In this document: positions 6,915-12,339 of the stretch, in pieces
How the letters are laid out: every line of letters starts with the position of its first letter
Numbering within the stretch: the stretch's first letter is position 1
Origin: an uncultured Lachnospiraceae bacterium
Lineage (GTDB): Bacteria > Bacillota > Clostridia > Lachnospirales > Lachnospiraceae
DNA length: 12,339 nt
Assembly: GCA_910588825.1 (NCBI GenBank)
Contig: CAJURF010000093.1
Coordinates: forward strand, 1 to 12,339
Direction: 5' to 3'
Notes under the pieces: model-generated
Seen by the model: only the letters and a program-made list of their open reading frames with translations
Told to the model about the DNA's origin: nothing
Databases searched by the model: none
Program-made: the position numbers and the translations under genes

Positions 6915-8143
6915 AGAAAAAAGAGGAAGCAAGAGAACTGTACTGTGATGTGGTGATTGCCGGGTGCGGGGTGTCCGGATTGTATACGGCCCTGCATCTT
7001 CCCAGGGAGTGGAAAGTGGTGATGCTCTCCAAGGAGGACCTGGAAAGCTGTGATTCCATGCTGGCCCAGGGGGGTATCTGCGTGCTGCGTGACCCGGAGG
7101 ATTACGACTCGTACTTTGAGGATACCATGAAAGCCGGCCATTACGAAAACCGGAAAGAGAGCGTGGACATTATGATCCGGGAGAGCCGTCCGGTGATTGA
7201 CAGACTGCTTCAGTATGGCGTGCGTTTTGATAAAGATTCCGAGGGAAATCTCCGTTATACCCGGGAGGGGGCCCACTCCCGGCCAAGAATCTGTTATCAT
7301 AAAGATATTACGGGAAAAGAAATCACTACGGCTCTTCTTGAGCAGGTGAGAAAACTGCCCAATGTGGCAGTTATGGAATATACGGAAATGACCGACTTAC
7401 TCACATTGAACGGACAGTGCACGGGTCTGGCGGCCCAGACACGGACAGGGGAGAAGCTGAAAATCTACGCGGAAGATGTGGTTCTGGCCACAGGGGGAAT
7501 CGGGGGCCTGTATGCCCACTCCACCAATTATCCCCTGCTGACAGGGGATGCCTGCCGGATTGCCGATAAGCACGGAGTGGCGCTGGAACATATGGATTAT
7601 GTCCAGATTCATCCCACCTGTCTCTACAGCAAAAAGCCGGGAAGAAATTTCCTGATCTCCGAGTCTGCCAGGGGGGAAGGGGCCATTATTTTCAATCATA
7701 AGAGAGAACGCTTTGTAGATGAACTTCTTCCCAGAGATGTGGTCACCCAGGCCATTTTGAAAGAGATGGAAAAAGAAGGGGTGGAGCACGAATGGCTTTC
7801 TTTTGAACAGGTACCGCCGGAGGTGGTGCGGGAACATTTTCCCAATATTCAGCAGAGGTGTCAGGAAGAAGGATATGATATTTTGAAAGAACCCATACCC
7901 ATTGTACCTGCCCAGCATTATTTCATGGGAGGGATTCACGTAGACAGTTATTCGGCCACAACCATGGAGCATCTGTACGCTGTCGGGGAGACCAGCTGCA
8001 ACGGAGTTCACGGGAAGAACCGCCTTGCCAGCAACAGTCTGTTGGAGAGCCTTGTGTTTTCCAGGAGAGCGGCTATGCATATTCAGGAAAAACGAAAGGA
8101 GAGAAAGCAGTATGAATCCAATTACCATGCAGCTTGCAGCTGA
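6911..8143 (+). CDS. nadB: L-aspartate oxidase, short form
   Basis: NadB is an FAD enzyme that oxidises L-aspartate to iminoaspartate for NadA. The FAD-binding GCGVSG motif is at 18-23 and LAQGGI at 51-56. Residues matching the E. coli active site are Glu119 (TREGAHS), Gln232 and His234 (QIHPT), Arg275 (PRDVVTQ) and His336 (PAQHYFMGG). The C-terminal FAD segment NGVHGKNRLASNSLLE (364-379) is intact. At 410 residues it is much shorter than the roughly 540-residue E. coli enzyme and ends soon after the FAD domain, so the C-terminal helical domain is missing. In an anaerobe the electron acceptor is likely fumarate or another carrier rather than oxygen; that is inference. The ATG at 6911 overlaps the nadA stop and has AAGGGG upstream. 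Its end overlaps the start of nadC by 32 bases, including the nadC ribosome binding site. Confidence 0.95.
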   Translation: MKKKEEARELYCDVVIAGCGVSGLYTALHLPREWKVVMLSKEDLESCDSMLAQGGICVLRDPEDYDSYFEDTMKAGHYENRKESVDIMIRESRPVIDRLLQYGVRFDKDSEGNLRYTREGAHSRPRICYHKDITGKEITTALLEQVRKLPNVAVMEYTEMTDLLTLNGQCTGLAAQTRTGEKLKIYAEDVVLATGGIGGLYAHSTNYPLLTGDACRIADKHGVALEHMDYVQIHPTCLYSKKPGRNFLISESARGEGAIIFNHKRERFVDELLPRDVVTQAILKEMEKEGVEHEWLSFEQVPPEVVREHFPNIQQRCQEEGYDILKEPIPIVPAQHYFMGGIHVDSYSATTMEHLYAVGETSCNGVHGKNRLASNSLLESLVFSRRAAMHIQEKRKERKQYESNYHAACS

Positions 8144-8969
8144 TCCCTATATCCGTCTGGCATTGGCAGAAGATATCAGCAGTGAGGACGTGACCACCAA
8201 TTCGGTGATGCCCGGATATAAAAAAGGAGAGGTGGAACTTATCGGCAAGGAAGATGGAATCCTTGCAGGGCTGTCCATATTTGAACGGGTATTTACACTG
8301 CTGGACCCAGCTACACAGGTGGAGCGCTATGCAGAAGACGGACATGAGGTTCAGAAAGGGGAGCTCCTGGCGAAAATCACCGGTGATGTGCGGGTTCTCC
8401 TGTCCGGTGAGCGGACTGCGCTGAATTATCTCCAGCGTATGAGCGGCATCGCCACTTACACCAGCACAGTGGTGAAAATGCTGGAGGGCACGAAGACAAA
8501 ACTGCTGGATACCAGAAAGACCACGCCCTGTATGCGGATTTTTGAAAAGTATGCGGTCCGTGTAGGAGGCGGACAGAACCATCGGTATAATCTCTCCGAC
8601 GGTGTACTGCTGAAGGATAACCACATCGACGCGGCGGGAGGAGTGAAAGAGGCGGTGCAGGCGGCAAAAGAATATGCTCCTTTTGTGAGGAAAATTGAGG
8701 TAGAAGTGGAAAATCTCGATATGGTAAAAGAAGCCGTGGAAGCGGGAGCAGACATTATTATGCTGGATAATATGACAGAGGAACAGATGGGAGAAGCCAT
8801 CAAAATCATAGACGGCAGGGCGAAGACTGAGTGTTCTGGAAACATGACCAGGGAAAATATCCAGAAGATTACAAAACTAGGTGTGGATTATGTGTCCAGT
8901 GGTGCGCTGACCCATTCTGCGCCGATTCTTGACTTGAGCATGAAACATTTACGGGTGCTGGAATCCTAA
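8112..8969 (+). CDS. nadC: Nicotinate-nucleotide pyrophosphorylase (carboxylating)
   Basis: NadC, also called quinolinate phosphoribosyltransferase, converts quinolinate and PRPP to nicotinate mononucleotide and CO2, completing the de novo branch. The 285-residue length is typical. Motifs in order: ALAEDISSEDVTT (17-29), LSGERTALNYLQRMSGIAT (97-115) with Arg101, DTRKTTP (133-139), GGGQNHRYNLSDGVLLKDNH (152-171), EVEVEN (196-201), IIMLDN (215-220), SGN (242-244) and VDYVSSGALTHS (258-269). These cover the PRPP and quinolinate contacts of the family. The ATG at 8112 is preceded by GGAGAG; the upstream extension of the frame overlaps nadB and has no homology-like sequence. It is the third gene of the nad operon, with niaR following after 35 bases. 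Confidence 0.97.
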   Translation: MNPITMQLAADPYIRLALAEDISSEDVTTNSVMPGYKKGEVELIGKEDGILAGLSIFERVFTLLDPATQVERYAEDGHEVQKGELLAKITGDVRVLLSGERTALNYLQRMSGIATYTSTVVKMLEGTKTKLLDTRKTTPCMRIFEKYAVRVGGGQNHRYNLSDGVLLKDNHIDAAGGVKEAVQAAKEYAPFVRKIEVEVENLDMVKEAVEAGADIIMLDNMTEEQMGEAIKIIDGRAKTECSGNMTRENIQKITKLGVDYVSSGALTHSAPILDLSMKHLRVLES

Positions 8970-9004
8970 TTAATGCCGGACAGATGACAATGGGAGGTGT
9001 GAGT

Positions 9005-9547
9005 ATGGCGAAATGTGGGACGGTGCCGGAAAGGAGGAGACAGCTTCTGGCATTGATGCGGGAGGCCGGACAGCCTCTGCCGGGGGAAGCGCTGGGAAAA
9101 GAGACAGGTGTCAGCCGGCAGGTAGTGGTACAGGATATTGCAGTGCTGCGCACAGAGGGCTATCCGATCGTGTCTACCTCCAGGGGCTATTATCTGGATG
9201 AACCAAAGCAGGCAGTCCGTCTGATCAAAGTCTGCCATACAAACGAACAGGTGGAGGATGAGCTGTCCACAGTTGTAAATCTGGGCGGGAGTGTCCTGGA
9301 TGTGATGATCAACCACAGGGCTTATGGAAAAGTGACAGCTCCGCTGAACATTAAAAATCATAGAGATATCCGGATGTTTGTCAATGACATACAGTCCGGC
9401 AAGTCATCGCCCCTTTTGAATGTCACATCCGGATACCATTTTCACCATATCGCTGCAGAGCAGGAGGAAATCCTGGATGAGATTGCAGAGGAACTGGACC
9501 GGAAAGGTTATATGGTGGACAGGCTCCCTTATGAGATTGAATTGTAA
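9005..9547 (+). CDS. niaR: NiaR (YrxA) NAD-biosynthesis repressor
   Basis: The 180-residue protein has an N-terminal winged helix (HTH_11 type, about 8-65, LGKETGVSRQVVVQDIAVLR) and a C-terminal 3H domain (about 72-175) named for its conserved histidines. His78, Glu86, His145 and His147 align by spacing with the metal-binding His79, Glu87, His144 and His146 known for Thermotoga NiaR. In characterised members nicotinic acid is the corepressor, so the protein turns off NAD synthesis and niacin uptake genes when niacin is plentiful. The ATG at 9005 has GGGAGG upstream. Its place as the last gene of the nad operon implies autoregulation through the promoter at 5909-5937. The neighbouring deacetylase is convergent and separate. 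Confidence 0.93.
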   Translation: MAKCGTVPERRRQLLALMREAGQPLPGEALGKETGVSRQVVVQDIAVLRTEGYPIVSTSRGYYLDEPKQAVRLIKVCHTNEQVEDELSTVVNLGGSVLDVMINHRAYGKVTAPLNIKNHRDIRMFVNDIQSGKSSPLLNVTSGYHFHHIAAEQEEILDEIAEELDRKGYMVDRLPYEIEL

Positions 9548-9551
9548 ATTC

Positions 9552-9590
9552 TAGAGCATGATGATTTTTAAGACACGCTCTGGTGCTCTA
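9552..9590. repeat. Inverted repeat between convergent niaR and deacetylase genes
   Basis: TAGAGCA (9552-9558) and TGCTCTA (9584-9590) are perfect inverted copies with 25 bases between them. An alternative pairing, AGAGC (9553-9557) with GCTCT (9577-9581), uses the same left arm. Neither stem is followed by a T-run, so this is at best a weak terminator for the convergent genes. No other terminator is evident in 9548-9639. Confidence 0.3.
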
Positions 9591-9639
9591 TCCGATAAAT
9601 AATCTGTAGATAATCTGCAGGCTGTTTCGGGATAGTTAC

Positions 9640-10632
9640 TTATTGCCACAATTCTTCCAGTGGATGGAACGTATAGCCCATTTCTTCCCATTTGGACAGG
9701 AGTTCATCCAGAATCTGCCCGTTGGTGGAGGAGGTGTTGTGAAGCAGGACGATTGCTCCTGGGTGGATTCTGCCCAGGAGCTTTTCGAATGCTTCCTCCC
9801 TGGTGGGCTGCTGGTCCTGCATCCAGTCCACATAGGCCAGACTCCAGAAAAACGTTTTGTAACCCATATCTTTTGCCATCTGCAGATTGGCCTCACTGTA
9901 TTTTCCCTGGGGCGGCCGGTAATATTTGGTCATCTCGGTTCCTGTGATCTCTTTGTAAAGATCTTCCACCTTGGATAATTCTTCGGAAAACGTTTCCTGG
10001 GTGGAGATTTTGGACATGTCCGGATGGCTGAACGTGTGGTTCCCCACCACATGGCCTTCTTCTGCCATACGTTTAATCAACTCCGGGTTGTCAGAGACGA
10101 AATTGCCTACTGCGAAAAAGGTTCCGGGGGCCTTGTGTTTTTTCAGCGCGTCTAAAATGGCAGGGGTATTTCCGTTTTCATAGCCGCAGTCAAAGGTGAG
10201 ATAGATGCGTTTTTCAGAAGTGTCCTGGGCATAGTAGGTATCAAATTTTTCCAATTCTTCCATGGAGGCGTTGGCGGTGGGCGGCTGGCCCTCTTCCGGA
10301 AAGCTCAATCCCCAGTTTCCATCAGCTGCGGTTTCTACAGATGTCTCGTCTGAGAGAACCATTGATGCTTCATCTGAGGCGCCGTCTGAAGATTTTGCGG
10401 ACGTTTCAGCTGGAATGCCGTCCAAAGATTCCGCAGATGTTTCTGAGAGGGCGCCCTCTGAAGATTCTGCAGACATTTTGGCTGAGATGTCGGATGAGAT
10501 TTTGGCCAGGGCGTCCAGAGCAGGGACTTTACTGTCCGTATTCACCACAGCGGCGATGCGGCCCAGAGTGAATGCAGCGGCGAAGACCATGGCAGTGCTG
10601 AATATCTTTTTCCAATTCCATTGTTTCATCAT
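9640..10632 (-). CDS. PdaA-like polysaccharide deacetylase with Ser-rich repeat linker
   Basis: The 330-residue protein has a short charged N-terminus and one hydrophobic segment (about 10-30) that could be a membrane anchor or signal peptide. A low-complexity Ser/Glu/Ala/Asp linker (about 46-104) follows, then a NodB domain (about 140-330). Motifs resemble PdaA muramic-acid deacetylases: TFDCGYENGNT (Asp148, with Cys149 where classical CE4 enzymes have Asp and B. subtilis PdaA has Asn), HTFSH (His199 and His203), RPPQGKY (from Arg239), FWSLAYVDW (262-270) and LLHN (His298). PdaA-type enzymes act on spore-cortex peptidoglycan, but no sporulation genes lie nearby, so a vegetative role is possible. 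There are two adjacent ATG codons; AAGGA favours the second (10629) by spacing. It is convergent with niaR. Confidence 0.88.
   Translation of the reverse strand: MMKQWNWKKIFSTAMVFAAAFTLGRIAAVVNTDSKVPALDALAKISSDISAKMSAESSEGALSETSAESLDGIPAETSAKSSDGASDEASMVLSDETSVETAADGNWGLSFPEEGQPPTANASMEELEKFDTYYAQDTSEKRIYLTFDCGYENGNTPAILDALKKHKAPGTFFAVGNFVSDNPELIKRMAEEGHVVGNHTFSHPDMSKISTQETFSEELSKVEDLYKEITGTEMTKYYRPPQGKYSEANLQMAKDMGYKTFFWSLAYVDWMQDQQPTREEAFEKLLGRIHPGAIVLLHNTSSTNGQILDELLSKWEEMGYTFHPLEELWQ
10343..10486. repeat. 36-base tandem imperfect repeats in the deacetylase linker
   Basis: Three adjacent 36-base units (10379-10414, 10415-10450 and 10451-10486) share words such as GCGCCSTCTGAAGATT and GCRGAYRTTT, and a more diverged fourth unit lies at 10343-10378. 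They encode 12-residue Ser/Asp/Glu-rich periods of the linker, of the form TSAESLDGIPAE and TSAKSSDGASDE. Such arrays commonly change in copy number by slippage without breaking the frame. Confidence 0.7.
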
Positions 10633-10743
10633 AGATTCCTTGCGGATGCTGATTTTTTATCAGTATATGAAAGAGTGGGGGAAAGTAGAAGGATTACTGA
10701 TTACTGGAACCGGTAAGCGGATGCGCGAAAAGAGGAGTATCCC

Positions 10744-10761
10744 TATCAGAAAGACCTGATA
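10744..10761. promoter_or_regulatory. Inverted repeat upstream of the C_GCAxxG_C_C gene
   Basis: TATCAG and CTGATA are perfect inverted copies separated by six bases, 28 bases upstream of the ATG at 10790. It could be an operator or a small hairpin in the leader. No convincing promoter hexamers were found around it, and the 157-base gap to the divergent deacetylase has no other clear feature. Confidence 0.25.
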
Positions 10762-10789
10762 CAAAAAAAGTCATGGGGGTGTTATATTA

Positions 10790-11200
10790 ATGAAAGAATA
10801 CATAAGAAAACGGGTACATGAATTATACTGGAATGATGATATCAATTGTGCCAGGACGGCAATCATCTGTCTGAGTGAATTATTTGAAACAAGGGCTGAA
10901 CCCCAGACAATCTGGGCGGCAGTTGGGCTGCACGGCGCCGGCGGCTATAGGGCGCAGTGTGGTTTAGTGGAAGGCACGCTTATGTTTATAGGAATTTATC
11001 TTCATGAGATGGGAAAAACAGAAGATGAAATTGTATCTGCCTGTTATCATTTTGCGTCTGCATTTGATCAAACATTTGGCTCATTAAGATGTTTGGAATT
11101 GCGTCCTTTAGGTTTTTCAGAAGGCGACCCGCCGCATATGTGTGAAAAACTCACTTGTGATGGGATTGAATTTGCATATCAATATATTTTGGAAATTTAA
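10790..11200 (+). CDS. C_GCAxxG_C_C family putative redox protein
   Basis: The 136-residue soluble protein has seven cysteines (20, 27, 57, 85, 101, 118 and 123) and fits the C_GCAxxG_C_C family: NCARTAIICL near the start, a glycine-rich stretch leading to QCGLVEG (56-62), FGSLRCLEL (96-104), and the late pair MCEKLTC (117-123). The first residues of the family's central motif are altered (Gln for Gly and Gly for Ala around Cys57). From family knowledge these proteins are presumed to be redox active or metal binding, often near electron-transfer or uptake genes; no reaction is established. A GGGGGTG box lies about nine bases before the ATG. The TipA-type MerR gene follows after 61 bases but has its own promoter, so co-transcription is only possible. 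Confidence 0.75.
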   Translation: MKEYIRKRVHELYWNDDINCARTAIICLSELFETRAEPQTIWAAVGLHGAGGYRAQCGLVEGTLMFIGIYLHEMGKTEDEIVSACYHFASAFDQTFGSLRCLELRPLGFSEGDPPHMCEKLTCDGIEFAYQYILEI

Positions 11201-11210
11201 GCAAAGGGTA

Positions 11211-11241
11211 TTGACTCTCTCCCTGCGTAACGGTTTAAGCT
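11211..11241 (+). promoter_or_regulatory. MerR-type promoter with 19-base spacer, self-regulated
   Basis: -35 TTGACT (11211-11216) and -10 TAAGCT (11236-11241) are separated by 19 bases, the overlong spacing that MerR activators correct by twisting DNA. The spacer contains CTCTCCCTG...ACGGTT, which matches the general look of MerR-family operators. It lies 20 bases upstream of the MerR-type gene's own ATG, so autoregulation is strongly suggested. Confidence 0.75.
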
Positions 11242-11261
11242 GAAACTGAAAGGAGGAGGCA

Positions 11262-12101
11262 ATGAAGACGGTGAAAGAGATGTCAGAGATAACTGGTGTA
11301 AGCATTAGAACATTAAGATATTACGACCAGATAGGTTTGTTGAAGCCAGCGGAATTAACGGCAGCCGGTTATCGTTTATATGACTCTAGAGCATTAGAAA
11401 GAATGCAGGAAATTATGTTCTTTAGAGAATTGGAAATTCCATTGGGAGACATAAAAAGAATAATGGATAATCCCAATTACGATAGAGAGCAGGCTTTATT
11501 AAAGCAAAAGAAATTGCTGGAGCAGAAGCGAAACCGGCTGAATGGGATTATTGAGTTAATCACGGACGTGATGAAGGGAGTTAATACTATGAGTTTTGAA
11601 GCGTTTACCAATGAAGATATACAGAAGATCATAGAGCATACTTTGGAGTGTATGCCGAAAGAGAGTATTGACAGGGGGGTAAAAGAGTATGGGAGTATAG
11701 AAAAGTACAGGGAACATTTGTCGTCCGGCTTCACCAATGAGCAGGCCGCTGCAGATTTACTGAGGTGGTATGGCAGTAAGGAAAAAGTGATAGATGCAGT
11801 TATGCAGGCAACGGGTGATACCGGGGAAGTAAAGAGGGAACAGGATGAAAATGCCCAAATTTATCATCAATTTATGTCTGCCAAAGAAACAGATAATGAG
11901 GATATGTCACATTTAGCTGTTGAGATGCTTGCACAGAATTATAAAAAGATGTTTGTACTTGATAATGCAAGAAATATTTTGCTTGACCTGGCAAAAGAGT
12001 ACTTGGAAAATTCGAAACTTGCAGAAACAGTCGACAGTCAATTTGGAAAAGGATGTTCCAGATATGTTGCATATGCCATCCGAAGATATTATGGTGTCTA
12101 A
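11262..12101 (+). CDS. TipA-type MerR regulator with TipAS ligand-binding domain
   Basis: The 279-residue protein has a MerR winged helix (about 1-70) with EITGVSIRTLRYYDQIGLLKP, a long dimerisation coiled coil (about 72-108, rich in Lys, Leu and Gln), then an all-helical TipAS-like domain (about 115-275) with signature segments such as LLRWYGSKEKVIDAV and LAVEMLAQNYKKMF. In Streptomyces TipAL this domain traps thiopeptide antibiotics and activates transcription; homologues elsewhere sense varied hydrophobic compounds. An AAAGGAGGAGG box precedes the ATG at 11262. The gene follows its own 19-base-spacer promoter. An internal ribosome binding site and ATG at 11574-11591 could yield the C-terminal domain alone. 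Cys265 is the only cysteine near the C-terminus, so covalent thiopeptide capture as in TipAS is uncertain. No exporter is encoded in the window. Confidence 0.88.
   Translation: MKTVKEMSEITGVSIRTLRYYDQIGLLKPAELTAAGYRLYDSRALERMQEIMFFRELEIPLGDIKRIMDNPNYDREQALLKQKKLLEQKRNRLNGIIELITDVMKGVNTMSFEAFTNEDIQKIIEHTLECMPKESIDRGVKEYGSIEKYREHLSSGFTNEQAAADLLRWYGSKEKVIDAVMQATGDTGEVKREQDENAQIYHQFMSAKETDNEDMSHLAVEMLAQNYKKMFVLDNARNILLDLAKEYLENSKLAETVDSQFGKGCSRYVAYAIRRYYGV
11574..11591 (+). promoter_or_regulatory. Internal RBS and start for a TipAS-like short product
   Basis: AAGGGAG (11574-11580) is followed after eight bases by an in-frame ATG (11589-11591, Met110 of the MerR-type protein) exactly at the boundary between the coiled coil and the ligand-binding domain. 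Initiation here would make a 170-residue protein ending at 12101. This parallels Streptomyces lividans tipA, where TipAS is made from an internal start. Whether it is used here is inference. Confidence 0.55.
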
Positions 12102-12215
12102 TCATCTCGAGGTTTTCATAGCCATAATACCCACCATCAAGGGCATAGCCGAAAGATTTCCGGTCTTTCTTGGCAGCAAGAGTATTTCACAGATTTTCAA
12201 TCTGCTCTAATCATC
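12097..12215. repeat. 10-base direct repeat TCTAATCATC, 109 bases apart
   Basis: TCTAATCATC occurs at 12097-12106, spanning the MerR-type gene's stop codon, and again at 12206-12215, entering the left arm of the downstream hairpin. Ten identical bases this close together are unlikely by chance and may mark a small insertion, duplication or recombination scar. The ends of the enclosed segment are not inverted repeats. Confidence 0.4.
12106..12186 (-). pseudogene. Short protein-like remnant, unknown family
   Basis: Read on the minus strand this segment gives NTLAAKKDRKSFGYALDG followed by GYYGYENLE. Its composition is strikingly protein-like, but it is preceded by an in-frame TGA (12189-12187) and runs on only as antisense of the MerR-type gene. 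It lies inside the direct repeats. It could be a fragment of a gene from a mobile element, or chance. I do not recognise the family. Confidence 0.25.
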
Positions 12216-12244
12216 GCAGGGGAAGCTGCCCTGCCCCTGCGATG
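12212..12244. terminator. Strong 11-base-pair hairpin downstream of the TipA-type gene
   Basis: CATCGCAGGGG pairs perfectly with CCCCTGCGATG across an 11-base loop. It lies 110 bases after the MerR-type gene's stop. No T-run follows on either strand, so intrinsic termination is uncertain; it may be an element end or an mRNA-stabilising stem. The remaining bases to 12339 show no gene. Confidence 0.4.
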
Positions 12245-12339
12245 GCTCTGCCAGCTGCCCCTTTGTGGAATTGATGGTTATATGTTTTACTGGACAGTCA
12301 AAAGTTCTCAAAAAAGATAACATTCCAAGCAGATGTGTG

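Noticed and set aside
8025..8111. 29-residue N-terminal extension of NadC
   Set aside because: It overlaps the end of nadB. The ATG at 8112 with GGAGAG upstream matches the family start.
9005..9547. BirA-like or generic HTH regulator instead of NiaR
   Set aside because: The C-terminal 3H domain with four metal-ligand positions and the location in the nadABC operon specifically indicate NiaR.
10379..10486. CRISPR-like array
   Set aside because: The 36-base units are directly adjacent with no spacers and encode an in-frame protein linker.
10262..10759. 165-residue plus-strand frame opposite the deacetylase linker
   Set aside because: Its Ser/Asp/Glu repeats mirror the tandem DNA repeats, and there is no ribosome binding site or known domain. 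It is an antisense artefact.

Overview
This window looks like chromosome of a Gram-positive, low-to-mid GC anaerobe of the class Clostridia, most plausibly Lachnospiraceae. That is an inference from the Shine-Dalgarno sites, the nadA-nadB-nadC-niaR gene order, a short L-aspartate oxidase, PdaA-type deacetylases, a PucR-type regulator beside a uroporphyrinogen-decarboxylase-like enzyme, and a C_GCAxxG_C_C protein. The backbone is ordinary metabolic and envelope gene content. The two ends look accessory or scarred.

Left end (1-1074): a 5'-truncated gene encodes a SocA/Panacea-domain antitoxin-like protein (zinc-ribbon remnant plus DUF4065). It is followed by about 170 bases that look like a junction, with a short reverse-strand reading frame that has an excellent ribosome binding site but stops after 16 codons.

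Metabolic block 1 (1075-4744): a PucR-type regulator on the minus strand is divergent from a two-gene unit. That unit encodes a UroD/MtaA-type methyltransferase-like protein and, one base later, an arylamine N-acetyltransferase with an intact Cys-His-Asp triad. A hairpin overlaps the stop codon of the last gene.

Envelope and NAD block (4834-10632): a secreted SH3b-NodB polysaccharide deacetylase (minus strand) is divergent from the operon nadA-nadB-nadC-niaR (quinolinate synthase, L-aspartate oxidase, quinolinate phosphoribosyltransferase and the NAD-responsive repressor). Genes in this operon overlap or lie within 35 bases of each other. Near-consensus divergent promoters lie at 5861-5937, and a candidate NiaR operator covers the nadA -35 box. 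A second, PdaA-like deacetylase with a Ser-rich repeated linker is convergent with niaR.

Right end (10790-12339): a C_GCAxxG_C_C putative redox protein is followed by a TipA-type MerR regulator. The MerR gene carries its own 19-base-spacer MerR promoter and an internal Shine-Dalgarno/ATG that would produce the ligand-binding TipAS-like half alone. The final 238 bases hold a strong hairpin, a 10-base direct repeat and a short protein-like remnant, but no complete gene.

I see no tRNA, rRNA, CRISPR array, riboswitch or complete insertion sequence. The least-explained items are the TipA locus with its redox-protein neighbour, the PucR/UroD/NAT locus, and the perfect 18-base palindrome in the leader of the first deacetylase.
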